Shown here: in pieces, positions 1 to 4,999 of the stretch | Position numbering within the stretch: the stretch's first letter is position 1 | How the letters are laid out: each line of letters starts with the position of its first letter | Assembly: GCA_937934385.1 (NCBI GenBank) | Contig: CALGZV010000197.1 | Location: 1-6,598, forward strand | DNA from: an uncultured Clostridia bacterium | GTDB taxonomy: Bacteria; Bacillota; Clostridia; Oscillospirales; CAG-272 | DNA length: 6,598 bases | Direction of reading: 5' to 3' | Made by a program: the position numbers and the translations under genes | The notes under the pieces: generated by a model | What the model was told of the DNA's origin: nothing | The model's database searches: none | What the model saw: only the letters and a program-made list of their open reading frames with translations

Positions 1-318
1 CACAGTGAGATTATCAAGCAGTTCAAACGACTGAAAAAGATATCCTATCTCTTTGCCGCGGTATCCGGCAAGCTTTGCTCCGTCAAAGCCCGAAATATCC
101 TGTCCGCGAAGTATTATCCGCCCGGAAGTCGGTCTTATCATAGTTGCGATACAGTTAAGAAGGGTTGTTTTTCCGGAACCGCTCGCTCCCATAATTCCAA
201 GGAATTCGCCTTCAAGTACATCAAAGCTGACGCCTCGAAGTGCCTTCGTCTCCGTACTTCCCTTACCGTATGTTTTGGTAAGACTCTCAACCTTTAAAAT
301 ACGATCTGAATTATTCAT
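1..318 (-). CDS. ABC transporter ATP-binding protein (MacB/LolD/BceA type), N-terminal 106 residues, cut by window edge
   Basis: Reading minus from 318 gives an open frame of 106 codons that continues past base 1. The sequence shows the N-terminal half of an ABC nucleotide-binding domain: a beta strand with the A-loop Tyr (LTKTYG, residues 23-28), Walker A GASGSGKT at 44-51, and the Q-loop in YLFQSF with Gln96. The signature and Walker B motifs lie outside the window. The sequence around the Q-loop (FQSFELLDNLTV) is typical of the MacB/LolD/BceA group, which energises export or sensing of lipoproteins, macrolides or antimicrobial peptides through a separate FtsX-like permease, expected just beyond the left edge. 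The start is set by a perfect AGGAGG at 325-330, six bases upstream. The substrate cannot be told from this part. The upstream gap holds candidate promoters and two palindromes. Confidence 0.93.
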   Translation of the reverse strand, partial: MNNSDRILKVESLTKTYGKGSTETKALRGVSFDVLEGEFLGIMGASGSGKTTLLNCIATMIRPTSGRIILRGQDISGFDGAKLAGYRGKEIGYLFQSFELLDNLTV

Positions 319-340
319 AAAAAACCTCCTGAAGTTTTCT

Positions 341-399
341 CTGATAACATTGTATCAGATCGCAATATTAAATACCACTTACAGTCGCTGTAAGGTTAA
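341..399 (-). promoter_or_regulatory. Putative operator region with two palindromes upstream of the ABC ATPase gene
   Basis: Two inverted repeats lie between pnuC and the ABC gene. One is CTTACAG-TCG-CTGTAAG (378-394, perfect 7-bp arms). The other is CTGATA-ACATTG-TATCAG (341-358, perfect 6-bp arms), close to the ribosome binding site. On the minus strand the first palindrome sits inside the 19-bp gap between a weak -35 (TTAACC, 394-399) and a possible -10 (TATTTA, 369-374), an arrangement reminiscent of MerR-regulated promoters. The second overlaps a possible TGn-extended -10 (TACAAT, 349-354). The palindromes are seen directly. Their role as operators and the choice of promoter are inference. 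Confidence 0.4.
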
Positions 400-445
400 C
401 GTGAAACAATTCTTTCGTAAAAGCTTTTATCCACTCTATAATGTT

Positions 446-474
446 ATTCTACCACATAAAAAAGAAAAATTCCA
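446..474 (-). promoter_or_regulatory. Candidate promoter for the ABC ATPase gene
   Basis: On the minus strand a TGG-extended -10 (TAGAAT, 446-451) follows a poor -35 (TGGAAT, 469-474) at 18 bp spacing. Transcription from here would run through both palindromes at 341-394 before reaching the ABC start. The -35 is weak, so the call rests mainly on the extended -10. Confidence 0.35.
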
Positions 475-489
475 TAGGATCAGGCAATA

Positions 490-1212
490 TCATTTAATGC
501 AGACGCTGCCGTCAGCGGTATCGCGTTCCTGAACCCGGCGCATTTTTAACCATGTTATAAATCCGTATATATCGTTCAGAAGAAACGTAACAAAGCAAAC
601 TGTCACAGAAAGATATGAAATATCCTCTGACACAGCCATCGACCATAAAATTATAAGGACAATATCATTTAAAGCATATGCAAGCGCAAAAAACGCACTG
701 CGTCTGAATGTAAGATACGCCGCTATAAAGCTTGTTGCAACAGACACCGTACTCACAATAAGATTTGCCGTATCAAAATATTTCAGAATAAAATAGAATA
801 CGACCGTTACAGCCGTTGTCAGAATAAAAGCAAATACTGTCTCACAAACAGACAGGCGATTTATCTTAACCTTAAAATTATCGTCTCTGGACGGATTTCG
901 GATCCACGATATAAGGGCAAATACCGCCATCGGCGCTGTCATTCCGAGATATGTTATCATCTCGCCGTAATATGCGCAGGTATACGAAATGATACCGTAC
1001 ATAATACTGAAGCATATTATAAGCACCTGGCCGAAAGGATTTCCGCGCGCATTAAAAATAAGAGAAGTACTCCCCACAAGTGAAGCGGCAAGAGCAAAAG
1101 TACTTCCTCCTCCGAAAATAAACTGCGACGCGATTATAAGTATAACGGATGCGCTCCATATCGCAATATCTGTGACAGAAAAGCCTTTAAAAAATTTAAT
1201 TTTTTTCTTCAT
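490..1212 (-). CDS. pnuC: PnuC-family NAD-precursor (nicotinamide riboside-type) transporter
   Basis: A 240-residue, very hydrophobic protein with about seven membrane segments, roughly at 12-32, 37-54, 62-80, 85-104, 123-144, 149-168 and 175-222 (the last covering two helices). The family pattern is clear: GNPFGQVLIICFSIMYGI near 57-74, the YYGEMITYLGM stretch at 81-91, LND at 181-183, and the C-terminal NDIYGFITWLK motif at 213-223. PnuC proteins are facilitated-diffusion channels in the cytoplasmic membrane for nicotinamide riboside and related compounds, trapped inside by phosphorylation. Some close relatives carry thiamine (PnuT) or deoxynucleosides, and the sequence alone does not settle the substrate. 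No TPP riboswitch core is visible upstream, which argues mildly against thiamine. Start: ATG with AAAGGAG eight bases upstream (1221-1227). It is transcribed alone from the promoter at 1432-1460, with a long leader. Confidence 0.9.
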   Translation of the reverse strand: MKKKIKFFKGFSVTDIAIWSASVILIIASQFIFGGGSTFALAASLVGSTSLIFNARGNPFGQVLIICFSIMYGIISYTCAYYGEMITYLGMTAPMAVFALISWIRNPSRDDNFKVKINRLSVCETVFAFILTTAVTVVFYFILKYFDTANLIVSTVSVATSFIAAYLTFRRSAFFALAYALNDIVLIILWSMAVSEDISYLSVTVCFVTFLLNDIYGFITWLKMRRVQERDTADGSVCIK

Positions 1213-1425
1213 TATGATAGCTCCTTTCTTGCAAAGCCGAAATTCAGTATTGATTTCAGCCGTACCGAAATAACGTTATTCCGAGCGTCAAAGCACAAAA
1301 CATCTGCCCGAAAATTTATTTTCAGGATTTACTGCCCTCTCCAAAAAAACAAGCACCCGCATACACATCTTCAAAGACCTAACGATGTGTACCGAATGCT
1401 AAGCATCTTACTACCCGGTGGCAGT
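1213..1425 (-). promoter_or_regulatory. Long structured 5' leader of pnuC, possible riboswitch or attenuator of unassigned class
   Basis: The promoter at 1432-1460 predicts a leader of about 210 nt. In the RNA sense, ACTGCC (1420-1425) can pair with GGCAGT (1331-1336) and close a domain. Inside it GCAT/ACACATC (1396-1399, 1384-1390) pairs with GATGTGT/ATGC (1363-1369, 1359-1362), an 11-bp helix with a 5-nt bulge and a 14-nt loop. A seven-T run (RNA sense, 1343-1349) follows. GCAT at 1396-1399 can alternatively pair with ATGC just upstream (1403-1406), giving two exclusive folds. Further hairpins lie at 1307-1326 (8 bp, one G-U) and 1236-1260 (8 bp, one G-U), the latter ending just before the ribosome binding site. 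I do not recognise the conserved core of TPP, THF, preQ1, SAM, glycine, ZTP, purine, T-box or cobalamin RNAs. The pairings are seen; regulation is inferred. Confidence 0.5.
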
Positions 1426-1431
1426 GTTTTC

Positions 1432-1460
1432 ATTGTACCATATCAAGAGACAAAAATCAA
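1432..1460 (-). promoter_or_regulatory. SigA-type promoter of pnuC
   Basis: On the minus strand TTGATT (1455-1460), a 17-bp spacer and TACAAT (1432-1437), preceded by TGG to give an extended -10. The predicted transcript start is near 1425, more than 200 nt before the pnuC ATG. It diverges from the NUDIX promoter about 50 bp away. Confidence 0.75.
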
Positions 1461-1512
1461 TAATAAATTTATATAAAAATGATCTGTCCGCCGAAAATAT
1501 CGCCATATCATA

Positions 1513-1541
1513 TTGACGCAAAACAAAAGATATGTTAAAAT
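1513..1541 (+). promoter_or_regulatory. SigA-type promoter of the NUDIX gene
   Basis: TTGACG (1513-1518), a 17-bp spacer and TAAAAT (1536-1541) with TG one base upstream (extended -10). The predicted transcript start is near 1548, giving a short leader of about 25 nt that holds only the ribosome binding site. Confidence 0.8.
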
Positions 1542-1572
1542 AAACAACCAATACAGGAAGGAGAGGTAAAAA

Positions 1573-2094
1573 ATGAAACTTCTTTTTGAAATAGATACAA
1601 AAGACTATGATCCCGGCGGAAAAGCATTCGTAAGACCGTCTGTTCGCAGTATCATAATAAAAAACGGAAAAGTAGCTATGGTTCACAGTCTTAAATATGA
1701 CTATTACAAATTCCCGGGCGGCGGAATTGAGAAGGGTGAAAGCCATGAAGAAGCTTTAATACGGGAGACCTCCGAAGAAGCCGGGCTTTCGGTTAGTCCG
1801 TGTACTATTACCGAATACGGATATGTTCACAGAATCCAGAAAAGCCACACATCTGATGATATATTCATTCAGGATAATTATTACTACATTTGCAGTACCG
1901 AGTCAAAGACACATTCTCAGAATTTAGACGACTACGAATCCGAAGAACATTTTACTTTGGAATGGATAGATCCTTCGGCAGCAATCGAAATAAACAGAAC
2001 ATCAGATCACGGTCCGAAAGATAAAAATATGATCGAACGCGAAGCCAAAGTGCTGGAATGCCTGATTGCAGATAAATATCTGAGTGCCGAATGA
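1573..2094 (+). CDS. NUDIX hydrolase
   Basis: A 173-residue protein with a complete NUDIX box: Gly50, Glu56, then REtsEEaGL at residues 64-72, matching Gx5Ex7REUxEExGU. The metal-binding glutamates are Glu65, Glu68 and Glu69. The KFPGGGIEKGE stretch before it forms the usual loop-helix entry. NUDIX enzymes hydrolyse nucleoside diphosphates linked to another group (X) in the cytoplasm. Substrates include ADP-ribose, NAD-related dinucleotides, oxidised dNTPs and sugar nucleotides, and they cannot be told apart from the box. The start is an ATG with AAGGAG nine bases upstream (1558-1563). The gene is monocistronic, with its own promoter and a strong terminator at 2118-2155. Its position opposite pnuC and near an ADP-ribosylation operon makes an ADP-ribose or NAD-type substrate attractive, but that is inference only. 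Confidence 0.92.
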   Translation: MKLLFEIDTKDYDPGGKAFVRPSVRSIIIKNGKVAMVHSLKYDYYKFPGGGIEKGESHEEALIRETSEEAGLSVSPCTITEYGYVHRIQKSHTSDDIFIQDNYYYICSTESKTHSQNLDDYESEEHFTLEWIDPSAAIEINRTSDHGPKDKNMIEREAKVLECLIADKYLSAE

Positions 2095-2117
2095 CCTATT
2101 GTAACATTATAAAAAGC

Positions 2118-2155
2118 AAAGCGATAACCGTATCTTCTTAATCGGTTATCGCTTT
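2118..2155. terminator. Bidirectional Rho-independent terminator between the convergent NUDIX and acetyltransferase genes
   Basis: A 13-bp perfect stem (AAAGCGATAACCG at 2118-2130 with its complement at 2143-2155) with a 12-nt loop. It is followed by a T-rich tail on plus and by GCTTTTT on the minus side. It sits 24 bp after the NUDIX stop and 46 bp after the acetyltransferase stop, so it serves both. Confidence 0.9.
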
Positions 2156-2200
2156 TTATAATATATCGTAAACTGACAATATTTTTTAGTGATATATCAT

Positions 2201-2854
2201 TCAGCCGTCACTGTCACAGTAAAGAACTGCATTATCCGCCAGTCTGTCCGGCATATATATCATACTGTCGCTTTCGGTAAGCTCTCTTATTACTCTGCAC
2301 GGCACACCTGCGGCAAAGCTTCCCTCCGGAATATCGCGTGTTACAACACTGCCTGCACCTATTACACAGTTGTCACCGATCATAACACCAGGGCAAACCG
2401 TAACTGATGCGCCAAGCCAGCAATTATTTCCGATGTGAACCGGTTTTGCATAACAAAGATGCTTCTTTTCTCCATTTGCAGTCAGCATCTCCCGGCGCTC
2501 ATCGGGCAGCATAGGATGAACGGGCGTTACAATTGTCACATTCGGTCCGAAATCGCAATAATCTCCGATAGTTACCTCTGCATCATCCTGAATAGTCAGA
2601 TTAAAGTTACCGAAAAATTTTTTGCCTATTTTTGTATGCTTTCCGTAATGGAAAAAAATCGGTCCCTGCAAAACGCTTCCTTCGCCTAACTCGCCGATCA
2701 TCTCAGAAAGAATTTCCGCACGCCTTTCGCTATCATTCTCATAGGTACGATTATAATCTATATTTAAATTATGCGTCTTCAGCTTAATTGCCTTCAACTC
2801 AGGATCAGCAGGACTGAACAAAATTCCCTCTCTGATTTTTTCCTCTTCGCACAT
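2201..2854 (-). CDS. Sugar O-acetyltransferase, LacA/Maa/NodL family (left-handed beta-helix)
   Basis: A 217-residue protein of the maltose/galactoside acetyltransferase family, close to the usual 185-215 residues. An N-terminal helical segment (about 1-55) is followed by hexapeptide repeats forming a left-handed beta-helix (about 60-190), for example IGDYCDFGPNV and IGNNCWLGASVTVCPGVMIGDNCVIGAGSVVTRD. The catalytic His is His113 in TPVHPMLPDERR, and the FGNFNLTIQDD segment (81-91) carries the conserved acceptor-site Asn. Such enzymes are cytoplasmic trimers that transfer acetyl from acetyl-CoA to the 6-hydroxyl of sugars; the natural substrate is often unknown. The tail after residue 190 is about 25 residues longer than in LacA. 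Start: ATG with AGGGGGA at 2862-2868, seven bases away. It has a near-consensus promoter, but read-through from the operon upstream is possible because no terminator separates them. Confidence 0.93.
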   Translation of the reverse strand: MCEEEKIREGILFSPADPELKAIKLKTHNLNIDYNRTYENDSERRAEILSEMIGELGEGSVLQGPIFFHYGKHTKIGKKFFGNFNLTIQDDAEVTIGDYCDFGPNVTIVTPVHPMLPDERREMLTANGEKKHLCYAKPVHIGNNCWLGASVTVCPGVMIGDNCVIGAGSVVTRDIPEGSFAAGVPCRVIRELTESDSMIYMPDRLADNAVLYCDSDG

Positions 2855-2896
2855 AGTAAAATCCCCCTGTTTAAGCGGTATCGTTATTTAATCATA

Positions 2897-2925
2897 ATTA
2901 TAAGTGATTTTTATGAGGAAATCAA
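2897..2925 (-). promoter_or_regulatory. SigA-type promoter of the acetyltransferase gene
   Basis: On the minus strand TTGATT (2920-2925), a 17-bp spacer and a perfect TATAAT (2897-2902). The predicted start is near 2890, giving a leader of about 36 nt. It lies immediately after the stop of the 57-codon ORF (2940), as expected if that ORF is the true end of the upstream operon. Confidence 0.85.
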
Positions 2926-2939
2926 GATATACGGCAAAA

Positions 2940-3113
2940 TCAGTTTTCATAATCTGTGTAAATAAATTCTGTCACATACTTTACATTGATCGGCATTTTC
3001 TGTTTGCATTTCTGATAATACAGGGTGGAGTAATTCTTTCTGTACTTCGCCGCGTATTTTTCTGCCGCATACCGGCAGATAGTCAGATCTTTTTCCGTCT
3101 CCGCACCTCTCAT
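2940..3113 (-). CDS. Small hypothetical protein (57 aa), translationally coupled to SirTM
   Basis: An open frame of 57 codons plus TGA. Its ATG shares one base with the SirTM TAA (TAATG at 3111-3115), the classic stop-start arrangement for reinitiation. It has no convincing Shine-Dalgarno of its own. The product begins MRGAETEKDLTICRYAAEKY and ends FIYTDYEN. It is rich in Lys and Tyr, has two Cys, no signal peptide and no membrane segment, and its first half could be helical (AAEKYAAKY). Codon choice resembles the neighbouring genes. I recognise no family. In favour of a real gene: it fills the space between SirTM and the acetyltransferase promoter exactly, and the overlap is precise. Against: it is short, and it could be the remnant of a longer gene. 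As the last member of a SirTM operon it might be a partner or target of ADP-ribosylation, which is speculation. Confidence 0.5.
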   Translation of the reverse strand: MRGAETEKDLTICRYAAEKYAAKYRKNYSTLYYQKCKQKMPINVKYVTEFIYTDYEN

Positions 3114-3982
3114 TATTTTAAGGATTCCATGACCTTTTCTATATCACCGTCAATGCAAATCGACTGTTTTTCGATTTCTTTCGGATAAACGGTCTGACCG
3201 AGATTTACACACGCATAAACTGCTTTCGGATTTTTTTGTGTCATCTGCCAGAACGGATATTTAATAATAACCGGAGTATTATAGCCTACGCCGAGTTCCA
3301 AAAACAGAATGTGCAGATCCTTGTGACGGCGGATAAAATCGCCGCAACGGTCTGCTGCGGCATACCATCCCTCATCCTGCACGAATTTGTCATCGCACCG
3401 CAGGTTCATCGTCATCGGCGCACCGCATACAGGACATTTAGGAATAAGCTCCGTCGGAATTTTCATATTCTTTTGCTCTGCGGCCATCTGACGAACTTTT
3501 ATTTCATTGTCATAGGTTTTATCGTGGCAAGCCTCCGAACATTGCCACAGGCCGTAATCCCCCTGCGTATAAAACAGCCTCTTTTTATCAAAACCGGCAA
3601 ACTGAAACTGATGGTCTACATTAGTAGTAAGAACAAAGTAGTCCTTATCTCTCACAAGCTCCAATAATGCCGCATACGGCTTACCAACGGTGACATCATA
3701 GCGGTTTATCAGAATGTGCCTCGACCACCACGCCCAGTATTCTTCTAAACTGTCATACGGATAAAAACCGCCCGAATACATATCGGTAATACCGTATTTC
3801 TGATGAAAGTCGGAAAAGTATTTTTCAAAGCGTTCTCCGCTGTATGCCATTCCCGCTGAAGCAGATAGTCCTGCACCTGCGCCGATCAAAATACAGTCGG
3901 CGGTTTCTATCTCCCTTTTCAGCCGTTCGATCTTATCCAAGCAGGCTTCTGTAGATTTCATAATCGGTATCTTTGAAAACAT
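3113..3982 (-). CDS. Class M sirtuin (SirTM), NAD+-dependent protein ADP-ribosyltransferase
   Basis: A 289-residue Sir2-fold protein. The NAD+-binding GAGAGLSASAG lies at 34-44 and TTNVDHQF at 119-126. Classical sirtuins have a catalytic His in an HG motif after this; here it is Gln140 (YTQGDYG), and Arg195 lies in MNLRCDDKFV. Asn121, Gln140 and Arg195 correspond, with a constant offset of three, to the Asn118, Gln137 and Arg192 that I recall as key in streptococcal SirTM. A zinc ribbon is formed by Cys148, Cys152, Cys183 and Cys186. Characterised SirTMs lack deacylase activity and ADP-ribosylate a lipoylated GcvH-like protein; that target is not in this window. The start at 3982 lies 50 bases inside the macrodomain gene and has AAGGTGA six bases upstream (3989-3995). 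Met8 has no such site. Translation is therefore coupled to the macrodomain gene. Confidence 0.9.
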   Translation of the reverse strand: MFSKIPIMKSTEACLDKIERLKREIETADCILIGAGAGLSASAGMAYSGERFEKYFSDFHQKYGITDMYSGGFYPYDSLEEYWAWWSRHILINRYDVTVGKPYAALLELVRDKDYFVLTTNVDHQFQFAGFDKKRLFYTQGDYGLWQCSEACHDKTYDNEIKVRQMAAEQKNMKIPTELIPKCPVCGAPMTMNLRCDDKFVQDEGWYAAADRCGDFIRRHKDLHILFLELGVGYNTPVIIKYPFWQMTQKNPKAVYACVNLGQTVYPKEIEKQSICIDGDIEKVMESLK

Positions 3983-4706
3983 TGAATATCACCTTGATTT
4001 TGCTTTGGTTTTTCGCTGTAAATTCCTTTACAGTGCGTATTGCAATTTCCGCCGCTTTACCGTTCGGAAAATGAAACTCGCCCGTAGATATGCAGCAAAA
4101 CGCAATACTGTCTATTCTGTTTTGTTCTGCAAGCTCCATGCATGAACGGTAACAGGAAGCAAGCTGCATTTTATCCGTTTCAGTCAGTCTGCCGTGAACA
4201 ATCGGACCTACCGTGTGCAGCACATACCGGCAAGGAAGATTAAAAGCGGGCGTTATTTTTGCTCTGCCCGTTTCTTCCCCGTAACCTTGCTTTTTCATAA
4301 GCTCCGAGCAGGCAAGACGAAGCTGAACGTCGGAAAAAGTGTGAATGGCGTTGTCAATACAACCGTGACAGGGACAGAAACAGCCGAGCATCTGCGAGTT
4401 GGCAGCATTAACGATTGCGCCGCAGCGAAGAGTAGTAATATCGCCCTGCCAAAGGTAGATACCGCCATGTAACGGAGTTAAATCTACAATGTCAGTGATT
4501 CCCTTTTGCGCAATTTCCCTCTGCAAATACTCGTCTTGTATTTGCAAAAATTCTGCCGATACAGGACTCGGCATACGGATATTAAAAAGCGAACGAAGTA
4601 AATTTTTCTGTTCCTGAATGTCTGTCGGAATTTCTATGTCTGCATATCTTGGCTGCTCCCGTAACAGTTCTTTGATTAAATAAATCCGTTTTTCATCATG
4701 TGTCAT
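3933..4706 (-). CDS. Zinc-dependent macrodomain protein-ADP-ribose hydrolase
   Basis: A 257-residue protein with an N-terminal helical region (1-75, beginning MTHDEKRIYLIKELL as in relatives) and a macrodomain (about 80-257). Motifs are WQGDIT (86-91), the ADP-ribose-binding NAANS (100-104), a cysteine/histidine loop GCFCPCHGCIDNAIH (108-122) and STGEFHFP (207-214). The Cys/His loop is the mark of the zinc-containing macrodomains encoded beside class M sirtuins; likely ligands are Cys109, His114 and Cys116. These enzymes remove mono-ADP-ribose attached by SirTM. An upstream ATG in frame at 4754 would add 16 residues. I prefer 4706 because a purine-rich GGGAGAAAG precedes it, the N-terminus then fits the family, and its ATG overlaps the TGA of the ferredoxin remnant upstream (ATGA, 4703-4706). 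The 3' end overlaps the SirTM start by 50 bases. Confidence 0.9.
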   Translation of the reverse strand: MTHDEKRIYLIKELLREQPRYADIEIPTDIQEQKNLLRSLFNIRMPSPVSAEFLQIQDEYLQREIAQKGITDIVDLTPLHGGIYLWQGDITTLRCGAIVNAANSQMLGCFCPCHGCIDNAIHTFSDVQLRLACSELMKKQGYGEETGRAKITPAFNLPCRYVLHTVGPIVHGRLTETDKMQLASCYRSCMELAEQNRIDSIAFCCISTGEFHFPNGKAAEIAIRTVKEFTAKNQSKIKVIFNVFKDTDYEIYRSLLG

Positions 4707-4935
4707 TTTTCTTTCTCCCGAACGGCTGCTTTTCGCAAACAAACATTCATACAATTACCGCAGTGCAGGCAAAAAACCTTTGCTCTTTGCAGTTAAAAGT
4801 AAAGTCCGTTTCATCGCCGTCCATAGTATCAATAGCACAAGTGACAGGCAATCCGTTACCGTCTGCCGCCGCAGCTGTTGTATGGATTTCTTTCTGCAAA
4901 TATTTCAAATACTTACCTGCCGGCATGACGTGCAA
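4703..4935 (-). pseudogene. Decayed pyridoxamine-phosphate-oxidase-like flavoprotein with C-terminal 4Fe-4S ferredoxin motif
   Basis: Three fragments of one gene lie in three frames. First (4935 to about 4800): GKYLKYLQKEIHTT, then NGLPVTCAIDTM and DGDE, the N-terminus of a split-barrel, pyridoxamine 5'-phosphate oxidase-like family. Second (about 4800-4772, shifted by 2 nt): LLLTAKSKGF, the next family block. Third (about 4780-4703, another frame): CLHCGNCMNVC, a 4Fe-4S binding motif, then RKAAVREKEK and TGA. Relatives I remember run from the barrel to two 4Fe-4S motifs, ending in CLHCGNC-type cysteines, over roughly 200 residues or more; here the middle is gone. The 2-nt deficit sits where GG and TTTT runs occur, so sequencing error could explain that part, but not the large internal deletion. 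The TGA overlaps the macrodomain ATG, suggesting an old operon of three genes. AAAGGAG lies at 4939-4945. Confidence 0.7.
4823..4851 (-). promoter_or_regulatory. Weak candidate promoter for the macrodomain-SirTM operon, inside the decayed gene
   Basis: On the minus strand TTGCCT (4846-4851), 17 bp and TACTAT (4823-4828) preceded by TGA (extended -10). Each hexamer matches consensus at four of six positions. A promoter is needed somewhere downstream of the terminator at 4952-4984, and this is the best match I found, but the bases also belong to the coding remnant. Confidence 0.25.
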
Positions 4936-4951
4936 ACACTCCTTTACCTTA

Positions 4952-4984
4952 AAACCGGGACTATCGTTATGACAGTTCCGGTTT
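4952..4984 (-). terminator. Rho-independent terminator of the MBL-like gene
   Basis: On the minus strand AAACCGG (4978-4984) pairs with CCGGTTT (4952-4958). After one A-C mismatch, six more pairs (one G-U) close a 5-nt loop. TTTT then AAGG follows. It lies 15 bp after the MBL-like stop codon and separates that gene from the macrodomain-SirTM operon. The T run is short, so termination may be partial. Confidence 0.7.
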
Positions 4985-4999
4985 ACTCTGTGTACCTAT

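Noticed and set aside
53..532. 159-codon plus-strand frame opposite the ABC ATPase start
   Set aside because: It is antisense to a clear Walker A-containing gene and runs through its promoter region; no motif or ribosome binding site.
1331..1425. T-box, TPP or THF riboswitch in the pnuC leader
   Set aside because: The GGTGGCAG seen on the plus strand is in the wrong orientation for pnuC and lacks the T-box TGGNACCGCG. No CTGAGA/TPP core or THF core is present.
1411..1746. 111-codon minus-strand frame across the NUDIX start
   Set aside because: It overlaps the NUDIX coding sequence and both divergent promoters, has no ribosome binding site, and its product has no recognisable motif.
3062..3078. 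CTGCCG-N5-CGGCAG hairpin considered as the terminator after SirTM
   Set aside because: No T tract follows it on either strand, and it lies inside the 57-codon open frame.
4707..4754. Upstream ATG adding 16 residues to the macrodomain protein
   Set aside because: No ribosome binding site precedes 4754. The extra residues read out of frame through the ferredoxin motif of the remnant, and the ATG at 4706 has the ATGA overlap and a family-like N-terminus.
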